DNA of 44,709 bases from Alphaproteobacteria bacterium SS10 (GCA_019192455.1 JAHCML010000001.1:1-44709); one strand, 5' to 3'. Shown: positions 15,398 to 24,595, counted from the stretch's first letter. A program made the numbers and translations. The notes: generated by a model not told the origin, from the sequence alone.

Positions 15398-17380
15398 ATG
15401 ACGAGAGAGATGGCAGGCTGGAACCCAATTCCGATCCGATGGCGCCGGGCTGGCGTGGTGATGATCCACGACCTGTTCATGGCTGCTGCTGCCTTCTCAG
15501 CCGCCTTCTATCTGCGGGTGGCCGATGATGTATTCGGTGAATTTGAGGCAGCCTATCTACTGGGCCTCCCCCTATTCGTTTTGGTTTGCGGCATCGCCTT
15601 CCATGCCTTTGGCATGTATCGCGGGGTTTGGCGCTATGCCTCCCTGCCCGATTTGGTTGCGATCACCAAGGCCGTCTCCGCAGCCACCCTGACCTTTATT
15701 GGTGTTGCCTTCCTGATTAACCGGGTCGATGACATCCCACGGTCAGTGCCAATCATCTCCTGGTTTGTGCTGATGGCCTTTATCGGCGGGCCACGCTTCT
15801 TCTACCGGTTGGTTAAGGATGGCAGCATCTCTGGCCTGTTTGACACGGCTAAGCGTGATGGCATTCCGGTCCTTCTGGTCGGTGCCCGCGATGGTGCGGA
15901 GTTGTTCATCCGGGCGATGATCAATGACCGCGAAGCGCCCTACCGGGTTGTCGGCATCATTGATGACCGTAACCGCCGCGTTGGGCGAGAGATCCTGGGT
16001 GTGCCCGTGATGGGCTCCGGGGACGATCTAGCGGCCGTGGTTGCCAAGCTGACCAAGCGTGGGCAAAAGCCCCAGCGCCTGATCCTGACCCAAATCAATG
16101 GCCCAATCACCCCGGACCTGATCCGTGACATGCTCGACCAGGCCTCCGATCTCGGCCTGACCATTAGCCGCCTGCCGAGCCTGACCGACTTCAAGAAGGC
16201 CAGTGATGACGGCAAGCTTGAGCCACGACCGATTGATATTGAGGACCTGCTGGGCCGCCCGCAAAAGGCCCTCGACCGCACTGCAATGGCAGAGCTGGTT
16301 AAGGACAAACGGGTGGTGATCACCGGGGCCGGTGGCAGCATCGGCGGTGAGTTGGCGCATCAGCTGGCCGGGCTTGGCGCTTCAGAACTGATCATCGTCG
16401 ATCAAGCCGAATACCTGCTTTATCAAACCAACCTCTCCCTGATCGAGAGCCACCCAGACATGCCACGCCGCAGCTTCATCTGCGATGTCCGTGACCAATC
16501 CCGGGTGAACCGCCTGTTCAAAGAGATTAAGCCGCAGGTGGTATTCCATGCCGCCGCGCTGAAGCATGTGCCAATCGTTGAGTTACAGCCTGCTGAGGGT
16601 GCCCTCACCAACGCTATCGGCACACGAAATGTGGCCGATGCCGCCCGCAGCGTGGACGCCGAGGCTATGGTCCTGATCTCAACCGATAAGGCCGTGCATC
16701 CCTCCAGCGTAATGGGCGCCACCAAGCGCCTGGCCGAGACCTATTGCCAGGCACTAGACCGGGATGAGGATTGCAAAACCCGTTTCGTTACCGTGCGGTT
16801 TGGCAATGTGCTGGGCTCCACCGGATCGGTTGTGCCGCTGTTTACCCGCCAGCTGCAGGCCGGTGGCCCACTGACGGTTACGCACCCCGATGCCTCCCGC
16901 TATTTCATGACCTTGCGTGAGGCGGTTGAGCTTGTCATCCATGCCTCGGCACATGCCATTGCCAATGGCAAAGAGCTTGGCAAAATCCTGGTTCTGGACA
17001 TGGGTGAACCGGTAAAGATCGATGATCTGGCGCGCCAAATGATCCGCCTGGCTGGGCTGCAACCCGACCGCGATGTTGAGGTGAGCTATACCGGTCTCCG
17101 CCCTGGTGAAAAGCTCACCGAAGAGCTGCTCTACGAGAGCGAGCCGGTAAGCAAGACCAGCGCCGATGGCGTGCTAGTTGCCGATCCGCAGGCCGCCGAT
17201 CGCGCCTTGGTAAGCCGCCAGTTTGATGAAATGGAGGAGGCCGCACGGGCCATGGATGAACCGGCAGTTTTAAGACTGCTTGAGCGGTTGGTCCCGACCT
17301 ACAAGACGCCAGATCCATTGCCGCCGATCACAACGCCGGAAGAACCGGTACCCGTGGCCCGCAACGACCAGCAGGGCTAA
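15398..17380 (+). CDS. Membrane-bound UDP-HexNAc 4,6-dehydratase, WbpM/CapD/FlaA1 family
   Basis: This 660-residue protein has about four N-terminal membrane spans (residues ~20-125), a Rossmann-like CoA-binding-type domain (~145-275) and a C-terminal SDR catalytic domain. The SDR domain has the NAD motif GAGGSIG (310-316), STDKAVHPSS (428-437) and M439-xxx-K443. Methionine in place of the usual catalytic tyrosine is characteristic of the large WbpM-type dehydratases. Expected reaction: UDP-GlcNAc to UDP-4-keto-6-deoxy-GlcNAc at the inner face of the membrane. It ends 2 bases from the convergent manC-like gene. It completes a set with 13260-14339 and 14344-15333 for a 6-deoxy-HexNAc-initiated glycan. 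Confidence 0.93.
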   Translation: MTREMAGWNPIPIRWRRAGVVMIHDLFMAAAAFSAAFYLRVADDVFGEFEAAYLLGLPLFVLVCGIAFHAFGMYRGVWRYASLPDLVAITKAVSAATLTFIGVAFLINRVDDIPRSVPIISWFVLMAFIGGPRFFYRLVKDGSISGLFDTAKRDGIPVLLVGARDGAELFIRAMINDREAPYRVVGIIDDRNRRVGREILGVPVMGSGDDLAAVVAKLTKRGQKPQRLILTQINGPITPDLIRDMLDQASDLGLTISRLPSLTDFKKASDDGKLEPRPIDIEDLLGRPQKALDRTAMAELVKDKRVVITGAGGSIGGELAHQLAGLGASELIIVDQAEYLLYQTNLSLIESHPDMPRRSFICDVRDQSRVNRLFKEIKPQVVFHAAALKHVPIVELQPAEGALTNAIGTRNVADAARSVDAEAMVLISTDKAVHPSSVMGATKRLAETYCQALDRDEDCKTRFVTVRFGNVLGSTGSVVPLFTRQLQAGGPLTVTHPDASRYFMTLREAVELVIHASAHAIANGKELGKILVLDMGEPVKIDDLARQMIRLAGLQPDRDVEVSYTGLRPGEKLTEELLYESEPVSKTSADGVLVADPQAADRALVSRQFDEMEEAARAMDEPAVLRLLERLVPTYKTPDPLPPITTPEEPVPVARNDQQG

Positions 17381-17382
17381 AT

Positions 17383-18894
17383 TCAGCTCTCGTCACCGCC
17401 ATAAGGTTCGGTGCCATAGAGCGACTCAAATCGGGTCACATCATCCTCACCCAGATAGGCGCCGGACTGCACCTCGACGATCACCAGCGGTTCGGCGGCG
17501 GCGTTCTCAACACTGTGGGTTGAGCCAACTGGGATTAGGATGGATTCATCAATGCCAATGGTCTGAACGCTGTCATTGAGTGTGACGGTGGCCTGCCCCT
17601 CGACAACGACCCAATGCTCAGCCCGCTGGGCGTGTTTTTGCAGCTGAATGCGGGCGCCTGGCCGAATGAACAGCCGCTTGACCTGATAACGATCACCAAC
17701 ATGTAGACGCTGGAACCAGCCCCAGGGCCGGTGAACCGTTTGGTGCTGCAATGCCTCCGCACGGTTCTTGTTCTTTAGCTCATCAACGACCTTCTTGATG
17801 TCTTGGGAGCGCGAACGGTCCGCCGCTAGGACGGCATCCTCAGTCACGACCAAAACCAGGTCCTTAACCCCAACAGTGGCCACCAGCTTGCCATCAGTTC
17901 GAATATAGCTATCGCGGGTATCGATGGTGATGGCATCCCCCATCGCCGCATTACCATCATCGCTGCGCTCAGCGATTGACCAGAGCGCCTCAAACCCGCC
18001 GACATCGGTCCAGCCGAGGTCAACCGGCACAACCCGGGCGCGCTTCGTATGCTCCATCACCGCATAGTCGATTGAGATATCCGGCGAGGCGCTCATCGCT
18101 GGCTCATCAAGGCGGAAGAAGTCGAGATCATCCCGCCCCTTCTCAACCGACGCCTTCGCCGCTGCTAGAACCTCAGGCGCATAGACCTCAAGCTCATCCA
18201 AGAACGCTTTGGCCTGGAACAGAAACATGCCGCTGTTCCAAAGATAACGACCATCGGCCAGGTACCCGATAGCAAGCTCACGCGAGGGCTTCTCAACGAA
18301 CGCAGCCACGTTGAAGACGTTAGCCCCGTCGCCGGTCATCTCCTGACCCAGCTTAATGTAGCCATAGCCGGTTTCGGGCGATGTTGGGCGGACACCAAAA
18401 GTGACCAGATTGCCAGCGGCGGCGGCTTTGGCCGCACTACGCACAACCTCGGCCAAACGCTCACCGCTAGTCATTGCATGGTCAGCCGGCATCAACAGCA
18501 TCAACGCTGCCTCATCCTTCGCGTGAAGGATCAGCGCGGAAACCGCAGCAGCAAAGGCGGTATTTCGACTGCAGGGCTCAAGAACAATGGCCTCTGGGTT
18601 GATATCGGCAAGCCGCAGCTGTTCGGCAATTAGGAACCGATGCGCCTCGTTACAAACCATTAGTGGCGCCCCGAACCCGTCCGCCTCAGGCAGGCGTGAT
18701 GCCGTCTCCTGAAGCATGGTTCGATCGGTAACTAGCGGCAGCAACTGTTTCGGGTGATGTGCCCGTGACAGTGGCCAGAGCCTCGACCCACTACCCCCAG
18801 ACAGAATCACAGGGGTCACAGTGGGGGCTTTGGCCCCGGCTTTCGCCTGGGCCTGCATGTCTGGATCAGGGGTATCGAGCGGCATTTTGTTCAT
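17383..18894 (-). CDS. manC: Mannose-1-phosphate guanylyltransferase / mannose-6-phosphate isomerase (ManC/AlgA type)
   Basis: This 503-residue bifunctional enzyme has a nucleotidyltransferase domain with LSGGSGSRLWPLSR (about 31-44) and the HPKQLLPL segment that follows. FVEKPSRELA is the sugar-phosphate-binding motif. The C-terminal cupin domain carries the type II isomerase signature region (VHRPWGWF..., RPGARIQLQKHAQRAEHW, and a terminal ENAAAEPLVIVEVQSG part). The pathway is fructose-6-phosphate to mannose-6-phosphate, and mannose-1-phosphate plus GTP to GDP-mannose, feeding mannose or 6-deoxyhexose residues into surface glycan. No phosphomannomutase or GDP-mannose 4,6-dehydratase gene is in the window. 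It is convergent with the WbpM-like gene and divergent from the sulfate-activation operon. Confidence 0.95.
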   Translation of the reverse strand: MNKMPLDTPDPDMQAQAKAGAKAPTVTPVILSGGSGSRLWPLSRAHHPKQLLPLVTDRTMLQETASRLPEADGFGAPLMVCNEAHRFLIAEQLRLADINPEAIVLEPCSRNTAFAAAVSALILHAKDEAALMLLMPADHAMTSGERLAEVVRSAAKAAAAGNLVTFGVRPTSPETGYGYIKLGQEMTGDGANVFNVAAFVEKPSRELAIGYLADGRYLWNSGMFLFQAKAFLDELEVYAPEVLAAAKASVEKGRDDLDFFRLDEPAMSASPDISIDYAVMEHTKRARVVPVDLGWTDVGGFEALWSIAERSDDGNAAMGDAITIDTRDSYIRTDGKLVATVGVKDLVLVVTEDAVLAADRSRSQDIKKVVDELKNKNRAEALQHQTVHRPWGWFQRLHVGDRYQVKRLFIRPGARIQLQKHAQRAEHWVVVEGQATVTLNDSVQTIGIDESILIPVGSTHSVENAAAEPLVIVEVQSGAYLGEDDVTRFESLYGTEPYGGDES

Positions 18895-19062
18895 GTGCTA
18901 AGAGCATGTCTTCTATGTATCCCCTGTTTTAGCAAGCTGCGTGCCGTATTGGGCAAAGTTTCTTCGGCTTGCCCCCTAGCACTAAGGCCCGGCCAGCGTT
19001 AAAAACGCGACACTATCCACAGTTAAACCAAGCAGCACCGCATTCTGACGGTGAAGGCAACC
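18895..19062. promoter_or_regulatory. Divergent promoter region between manC-like and cysD-cysNC genes
   Basis: About 170 bases lie between divergent starts. They include the GAAGG ribosome site for cysD at 19053-19057. No specific operator was recognised. Confidence 0.35.
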
Positions 19063-19857
19063 ATGGACCATTTAGACGAATTGGAAGCACGCTCGATCTA
19101 CATCCTGCGTGAGGCCTATAACAAGATCGACCCGCTCGGCATGCTTTGGTCGATTGGCAAGGATTCCACCGCCATTCTTTGGCTGGCCCGGAAAGCCTTC
19201 TTTGGCCGCATCCCCTTCCCCGTGATCCAACTCGAAACCGAGATGGAGATGGATGAGGTCTATACCTACCGGGACGAGATTGCCGCCGCCTGGGATTTGG
19301 ACCTGCGGATTGAGCTTTGCCCACCATTCGAAGACATGGACCCGGAGCTACCGGAGGCTAGCCGCCACGCCGCGCGCAAGACCATCGGCCTGTCCAACGC
19401 GCTAGAGCGTGACAAGTATCAAGGCATGGTTGTTGGCATTCGCCGGGATGAACAATCCATGCGGGCGAAAGAGCGTGTGTTCAGCCCACGCGGTGATGAC
19501 GGCGCCTGGGACTTCAAGAACCAGCCGCCAGAGTTCTGGGACTTCTACAAAACCGACTTCCCACCAGAGACCCATGTGCGCATCCACCCGCTGCTGCACT
19601 GGACCGAGGTGGATATCTGGAAGTACTTCCGCCGCGAGAATATTCCGGTTGTGCCGCTCTACTACGCAAAGGACGGCAAGCGTTACCGCTCGCTGGGTGA
19701 GAAGAACATCACTTTCCCGATCGACAGCACCGCATCAAACCTTGATGAGATCATCGCTGAGCTGGAAGTGACCAAACAGCCTGAGCGCGCTGGCCGTGCC
19801 ATGGACCATGATTCAGAGGACGCCTTTGAGCGCCTGCGTACCGGCGGCTACATGTAA
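19063..19857 (+). CDS. cysD: Sulfate adenylyltransferase subunit 2, CysD-like (divergent)
   Basis: This ~264-residue PAPS-reductase-fold (adenine nucleotide alpha-hydrolase-like) protein has the PP-loop SIGKDS (30-35), GIRRDEQSMRAKERVFSPR, the HWTEVDIWKYFRRENIPVVPLY block and the terminal TKQPERAGRAMDHD segment typical of CysD. With CysN it would form ATP sulfurylase, making APS from ATP and sulfate. It is shorter than the usual ~300-residue CysD. It also reads ETEMEMDEVYTYRD where the common form has DTGWKFREMYEFRD. The ATG at 19063 follows GAAGG at a 5-base spacing, so it is preferred over an upstream in-frame GTG at 19051. It lies 6 bases before the fused CysNC gene. Confidence 0.88.
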   Translation: MDHLDELEARSIYILREAYNKIDPLGMLWSIGKDSTAILWLARKAFFGRIPFPVIQLETEMEMDEVYTYRDEIAAAWDLDLRIELCPPFEDMDPELPEASRHAARKTIGLSNALERDKYQGMVVGIRRDEQSMRAKERVFSPRGDDGAWDFKNQPPEFWDFYKTDFPPETHVRIHPLLHWTEVDIWKYFRRENIPVVPLYYAKDGKRYRSLGEKNITFPIDSTASNLDEIIAELEVTKQPERAGRAMDHDSEDAFERLRTGGYM

Positions 19858-19863
19858 GGCGGA

Positions 19864-21768
19864 ATGACCATGACCCAACAAACCAACACCGAACGCCTAC
19901 CACAGCTTCGCCTGGTCGTTGTCGGCCACGTGGATCACGGCAAATCGACCCTTATCGGTCGTCTGCTGCATGACACGGACAGCTTGCCCGATGGTAAGCT
20001 TGAGGAGCTAAAGCGCGTCTCAGAACGTCGCGGCATGCCGCTTGAGTGGTCCTTCGTCCTCGACAGCTTCCAAGCGGAGCGGGATCAGGCCGTCACCATC
20101 GATACCACGCAAATCTGGTTCAAAACCGATAAGCGCGATGTGGTCATCATCGACGCGCCTGGCCACCGTGAGTTCCTGAAGAACATGGTTAGCGGTGCCG
20201 CCAATGCCGATGCTGCCATCCTGGTGATCGATGCGGCTGAGGGTGTACGCGAGCAGACGCGTCGCCACGCCTATCTTCTGCATCTTCTTGGCATGCGCCA
20301 GATTCTGGTGGCCGTGAACAAGATGGACCTCATTGAACATAATGAGGAACGGTTCCGCGAAGTGACCGCCGAGATGTCGGCCTATCTGAAGGAGATTGGC
20401 CTGCAGGCCATCGCGATGGTCCCAATCTCAGCTCGTCATGGCGATAACATCGCCGCCACGGCCGAGAGCATGCCTTGGTATAACGGCACCACGCTGATCG
20501 ATGGCCTGGATGCGCTTGAGCGTGCACCAAGCCCGGTTGACCAGCCGCTGCGCTTCCCGGTCCAAGACGTCTACAAGTTCGATGAGCGCCGGATCATTGC
20601 CGGGCGGATCGAGAGTGGCCGCCTAAAGGTCGGTGACGAGATTGTCTTCTCCCCCAGCAATCGCCGGGCCCGCGTCAAAACCATTGAGGCGTGGAATGAA
20701 GACACCCCGCCAATGGGCGCTTCCGCTGGTCAGTCTATCGGCATCACGTTGGATGAGCAGATCTATGTGGAGCGCGGCGACATCGCGAGCCATCAAGGGC
20801 GCGCCCCAATCCTAACCGACGTATTCCGTGCCACGGTGTTCTGGCTGCATGACAAGCCATTGGTTGTCGGTAATCAGTACAAGATGAAGCTGGGTACCGG
20901 TGAGGCAGTGGTGACCGTTCAGGCTATCGACCGTGCCATCGACACCCAATCCCTCAAAGGTGGTGAGGCAAGTGAGCTGAACCGCAATGATGTCGGTGAA
21001 ATCACCTTCCGGGCAAAACGCCTGATCGCGGTTGACGAGTATTCGGACCTGCCAAAGACCGGCCAGTTTGTCCTGGTTGATCAGTACGACACCGCCGGCG
21101 GTGGTTCGATCAATATGGATGGCTACCCTGACCAACGTCAGGCCCTGACCGTTAAGGCCAGCAACATCCATGCGGTTGAGCACCTGCTAGACCCCGACAC
21201 CCGTGCCCAACGGAACGGCCATTATGGCGCCGTGTTCTGGTTCACTGGCCTGTCGGGTGCCGGTAAATCCACCCTCGCCATGCTGGTTGAGCGCGCGCTC
21301 TTCAACCGGGGGCGCCAGGTTTATGTGCTGGATGGTGACAACGTCCGTCGTGGTTTGAATGCCGATCTCGGCTTCTCCCCGGATGATCGGACAGAGAATA
21401 TCCGCCGGATTGGTGAGGTTGCGGGCCTGTTTGCCCGGGCTGGTTCGGTTTGTATCACGGCCTTCATCTCACCCTATCGGGCTGACCGTGACCGCGCCCG
21501 CGAGGCCGCACCAGAATCCTTCCATGAGATCTATATCAAGGCGGATCTGGAAACCTGTGAGGCGCGGGATCCCAAGGGCCTCTACAAGAAGGCACGAGCC
21601 GGCGAGATCCCAGAGTTTACCGGCATCTCAGCACCGTATGAGCCACCGATTGAGGCCGACCTGGAAGTCGACACCGACGGCTTGTCGGTCGAGCAATGTG
21701 TTGAGCTGATCGCTGATTACATCGAGGAAGAGATCAGCATCAACGCCGCCCATGCGCGGGTTGTCTGA
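19864..21768 (+). CDS. cysNC: Bifunctional sulfate adenylyltransferase GTPase subunit / adenylylsulfate kinase (CysNC, NodQ-like)
   Basis: This 634-residue fusion has an N-terminal EF-Tu-like GTPase with G1 GHVDHGKST (21-29), G3 DAPGH (97-101) and G4 NKMD (152-155), followed by translation-factor-like beta-barrels to about residue 440. The C-terminal part is APS kinase with P-loop GLSGAGKST (462-470) and [16 protein letters not shown]. It drives ATP sulfurylase by GTP hydrolysis and phosphorylates APS to PAPS. The fusion is common in alphaproteobacteria. A second in-frame ATG (19870) is a possible start. It forms an operon with the CysD-like gene. PAPS can serve cysteine synthesis or sulfation of surface glycans; no sulfotransferase or PAPS reductase gene is in the window, so the sink is open. 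Confidence 0.96.
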   Translation: MTMTQQTNTERLPQLRLVVVGHVDHGKSTLIGRLLHDTDSLPDGKLEELKRVSERRGMPLEWSFVLDSFQAERDQAVTIDTTQIWFKTDKRDVVIIDAPGHREFLKNMVSGAANADAAILVIDAAEGVREQTRRHAYLLHLLGMRQILVAVNKMDLIEHNEERFREVTAEMSAYLKEIGLQAIAMVPISARHGDNIAATAESMPWYNGTTLIDGLDALERAPSPVDQPLRFPVQDVYKFDERRIIAGRIESGRLKVGDEIVFSPSNRRARVKTIEAWNEDTPPMGASAGQSIGITLDEQIYVERGDIASHQGRAPILTDVFRATVFWLHDKPLVVGNQYKMKLGTGEAVVTVQAIDRAIDTQSLKGGEASELNRNDVGEITFRAKRLIAVDEYSDLPKTGQFVLVDQYDTAGGGSINMDGYPDQRQALTVKASNIHAVEHLLDPDTRAQRNGHYGAVFWFTGLSGAGKSTLAMLVERALFNRGRQVYVLDGDNVRRGLNADLGFSPDDRTENIRRIGEVAGLFARAGSVCITAFISPYRADRDRAREAAPESFHEIYIKADLETCEARDPKGLYKKARAGEIPEFTGISAPYEPPIEADLEVDTDGLSVEQCVELIADYIEEEISINAAHARVV

Positions 21769-21788
21769 TCCCAACTCGATCTAACGGC

Positions 21789-22124
21789 TTAGTTGGCGGG
21801 GATTGAGTTCCCGCCTTGGCTGCCATTGTCATCCGTACCGGGGAAATCACCCGGGGCAACCAGGGCGCCGATGAAGCGCTCTTCTGGGCGTGGGAACGGC
21901 TGCGCGTAGCAGTTCGGATCACCGATCGTGTCATAGCAATAGATCGGGCCGCGATAGACAACCGGCACCCGGGTTGGTGCAACCGGTGGTGGCGGGTCAA
22001 AAATCTCAGCAACGCTGCGCTCTAGGTCACGCACCTGGGCGCACCCGGCAAGCAGGCTAACGGCGGCAACAGCCAGCATCATCCGTGGCATGGATCGCGG
22101 TTTTGGGGATCTGGTTTCGGTCAT
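21789..22124 (-). CDS. Small predicted lipoprotein, unknown function
   Basis: This ~111-residue protein has a basic N-terminus (MTETRSPKPRSMPRM), a hydrophobic stretch MLAVAAVSLLAGC and a lipobox LLAGC whose cysteine is near residue 28. It would be exported by Sec and lipid-anchored. The mature part is Pro/Val-rich, then has PIYCYDTIGDPNCYAQPFPRP with two cysteines that could form a disulfide. I recognise no named family. The frame is open upstream to 22184, but that would overlap the preceding gene and place 20 odd residues before the basic signal. The ATG at 22124 with GAGAGG upstream is therefore chosen. It lies downstream of the MDR oxidoreductase gene. Confidence 0.75.
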   Translation of the reverse strand: MTETRSPKPRSMPRMMLAVAAVSLLAGCAQVRDLERSVAEIFDPPPPVAPTRVPVVYRGPIYCYDTIGDPNCYAQPFPRPEERFIGALVAPGDFPGTDDNGSQGGNSIPAN

Positions 22125-22164
22125 GGTCTTAAAACCTCTCGCGCACTCAACTCTCGGCGGCAAA

Positions 22165-23232
22165 TCAACTAGCCAGATTAACAATTACCTGGCCGCGCAC
22201 ATCACCTTGCAAAAGTCGGGCCGCAATCTCAGGCACCTGTTCAAGAGATACGGTCCGACTCGCGATCAGTGAGGCCATCGCCTCATCTTGTGGCGCCGAA
22301 AGCACGGGGGACAGCCGCTCCCAGACCAACTGGCGGGCAGACTCTGTAAGGTTTTGTGGGTTCACCCCCATCATCCGGCAACCGCGCACGACAAAGGGTG
22401 ACAGGTCGCCAGGCAAATCATGCCCAAGGGTCGGGGCGGCAACCACGGCGATACCGCCGCTGCGCAACTCAGACAGGGCCGCAGCAAGTAAGTTACCGCC
22501 CGCCGTATCAACGATAGCGGCCCAATTCTCTTTACCCAGCACCGGCCCCGACCGCTCAAGCAAGGCACGGTGGCTTACTACCTCGCCAACACCCAAGGCA
22601 GACAGTGCCTCATCCATCTCATCACTGTCTGTGGCTACTGCCGTCTCAAAACCATGATGGCGAAGCAGCTGGAAGACGGCGATGCCAACCTCACTCGACA
22701 GATGCGTCACCAGAACTGGCCCATGCTCAGGCTTGAAGCCTTGCTGGTTCAGGGCATCAAGAACCATCTGTGCCGTCACAAATGGTAGGCCGCCACGGAT
22801 CATGGCGTCGGCGGAAACGCCCTGGGGCACTGGCATTAGCCAATCGCCAATCAATCGCACCCGTTCGGCAAATCCGCCCCAATACCGCTCACCGAGGCCA
22901 TGGCCACCGGCAAAGACTTGCTGCCCCTTACTGAAACGGGGGTCATTGCTATCGATAACCGTGCCAACAAACTCACTACCCGCGATATGGGGATAGCGAC
23001 CAACCCAGCGATCACGTCCCATCAAGGTCAGGCTATCGCGGAAGCTAAGCCTGGCCTCACCAACCTCTAAGGTGATGTCGGCGGCTGGCAGTGCAGCGAG
23101 CTCTAACTCCTCAACCGTCACATCGCCTGGCGTTGCCATGGCCTCGCCGGTTGAACCTGATGTCAGGGCACCACGTGGCCGCCCACGCATAACGAGGGCA
23201 CGGAACTGCGCAGTTTCACTCACGATAGTCAT
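22165..23232 (-). CDS. Medium-chain dehydrogenase/reductase, YhdH/AcuI-like quinone oxidoreductase family
   Basis: This 355-residue MDR protein without obvious structural zinc cysteines has a GroES-like N-terminal part with IAGSEFVGTVIDSNDPRFSKGQQVFAGGHGLGER and WGGFAERVRL. This is close to the YhdH/YhfP/AcuI pattern, whose members reduce acryloyl-CoA-type enones with NADPH. The usual nucleotide-binding glycine motif is weak here (THLSSEVGIAVFQLL), so activity or cofactor preference may differ. It overlaps the stop of the O-antigen-ligase-like gene by 17 bases, implying co-transcription, although a metabolic link to polysaccharide is not apparent. Confidence 0.82.
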   Translation of the reverse strand: MTIVSETAQFRALVMRGRPRGALTSGSTGEAMATPGDVTVEELELAALPAADITLEVGEARLSFRDSLTLMGRDRWVGRYPHIAGSEFVGTVIDSNDPRFSKGQQVFAGGHGLGERYWGGFAERVRLIGDWLMPVPQGVSADAMIRGGLPFVTAQMVLDALNQQGFKPEHGPVLVTHLSSEVGIAVFQLLRHHGFETAVATDSDEMDEALSALGVGEVVSHRALLERSGPVLGKENWAAIVDTAGGNLLAAALSELRSGGIAVVAAPTLGHDLPGDLSPFVVRGCRMMGVNPQNLTESARQLVWERLSPVLSAPQDEAMASLIASRTVSLEQVPEIAARLLQGDVRGQVIVNLAS

Positions 23233-24595
23233 CCATCATTTTCGGTGTTGGGGCGTTATCTGTGCCCTGACTGACCTCTGGGATTAGGTCTTCGTCCGTT
23301 GCCGGCCCTTTAAGGCAGTCGTCTTCATCTATCGTCAGGGTGTTCAAACCATGCCCGCCCATCAGCATGACGCCAAAGGTGGCTAGTGCTAGTGAGCACA
23401 TGAACCAAGTATGCCAGATTGAGAATGAGGTGACAGACACCATGGCCAGGCAAGCCGCATAGGTGGCAAAGCCACTCGCCTGCATTTGAAGCGGGGCGCG
23501 CTTAAGTCGCCAAAGCATGCTTGCCGCAACACCGAAGGCCAGCAGCGCGCCGGCCAACCCAAGCTCATACCAAAACTGAAGGAACAAATTATGCGGATGC
23601 CGGTGCACCATATTGATGTCATGGGGGAGGAAATCGGAAATCTCACCCGCACGCGGGAAGCTAGCTTGGGCGGCCTCTAGACCGTATCCGAGCCAGGGCT
23701 GCGCCATGACTTGAGTGGCGGTGTAATGCCAAACCTCAACCCGGTGGCGGGCAGACAGCATTAGGCCATCAAGCTTGGCAATTCCGAGCCCATCGAGGGC
23801 AAAGGCCAACGGCACTGCACCCAAAGCGAGCACAGCGGTCCCAGCCAGCATCAGGCCAAAGGTCAAACGTGGCAGCTTAAGCGCCAAGGGATAACAGATG
23901 ATCCCAGCGAGTAAGCCTAGAAGGGCTGTTTGGCTCTCAGTCTGCGAGAAAATCGCAGCGAGGGCGACCGGCAGGACAAAAGCGACATTGTTCTGCCCGC
24001 GGGCGATCAACAAACCAACTGCTGGGAAGATCAGGATCGCCATTCCAACCAGGCCACGGTTGAATTCATTGATGCTAAGCGCTTCTTCGGGCCCAAGTCC
24101 GGCCATCCAGCGATGAATGGCCTGGCCTTCCCGGATTTCAAAGACCAGGATCGTGGCACCGGCAATCACACCAAAGATGAAGGCAAGCTGTAGGTAACGG
24201 AGCAGCCTGGCCGACAGAAATGGCAGTATTCCCAACGCCAGGGCGATTGGCACCAGCGTATAGGCAAACTGGGTCAACTGGTGCTCCCCAGCCTCAAAAT
24301 CCGGGGTCCAGCTGAGACTAAGCCCGCCCAAAGCCAAAAGGGTCACCACGGCGGCGATGGCACCAGGGGCGATAGGTATGTCACCAGGGCTGCGAACCAT
24401 CCCACCGCTTATCGCGCCTAAGATAGTGAACACGGACAGGGCGATGGCGACGATAGGTGTCTGAAGCCCAACAATGGCCGTTATCAGGCCGATGGAGAGG
24501 AAACCAGTGATCAGGAGCGCGTACCAAATGGCACCCAGAATGACGCGCGGGCTGAACCCAGATCGCTCGTTATCAACAGAGCCTGCGGGGATCAT
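23216..24595 (-). CDS. O-antigen ligase / Wzy-family polymerase-like membrane protein
   Basis: This 459-residue protein has about ten to twelve hydrophobic segments. It has a large periplasmic loop near residues 280-350 containing HRHPHNLFLQFWYELGLAGA, the HxxHNxxL-type motif of the Wzy_C/WaaL superfamily. The family either ligates undecaprenyl-linked glycan to lipid A-core or polymerises repeat units; sequence does not separate these. The C-terminal ~45 residues are hydrophilic and acidic. It is divergent from the DUF6165 gene and close to two GT9 genes, so a lipopolysaccharide role is likely. The downstream oxidoreductase gene overlaps its end. Confidence 0.88.
   Translation of the reverse strand: MIPAGSVDNERSGFSPRVILGAIWYALLITGFLSIGLITAIVGLQTPIVAIALSVFTILGAISGGMVRSPGDIPIAPGAIAAVVTLLALGGLSLSWTPDFEAGEHQLTQFAYTLVPIALALGILPFLSARLLRYLQLAFIFGVIAGATILVFEIREGQAIHRWMAGLGPEEALSINEFNRGLVGMAILIFPAVGLLIARGQNNVAFVLPVALAAIFSQTESQTALLGLLAGIICYPLALKLPRLTFGLMLAGTAVLALGAVPLAFALDGLGIAKLDGLMLSARHRVEVWHYTATQVMAQPWLGYGLEAAQASFPRAGEISDFLPHDINMVHRHPHNLFLQFWYELGLAGALLAFGVAASMLWRLKRAPLQMQASGFATYAACLAMVSVTSFSIWHTWFMCSLALATFGVMLMGGHGLNTLTIDEDDCLKGPATDEDLIPEVSQGTDNAPTPKMMDDYRE

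Noticed and set aside
21771-21796. CCAACT...AGTTGG hairpin as terminator of cysNC
   Set aside because: The stem is only 6 bp with a 14-base loop, and no T run follows. It also overlaps the end of the convergent lipoprotein gene, which is too weak to call.
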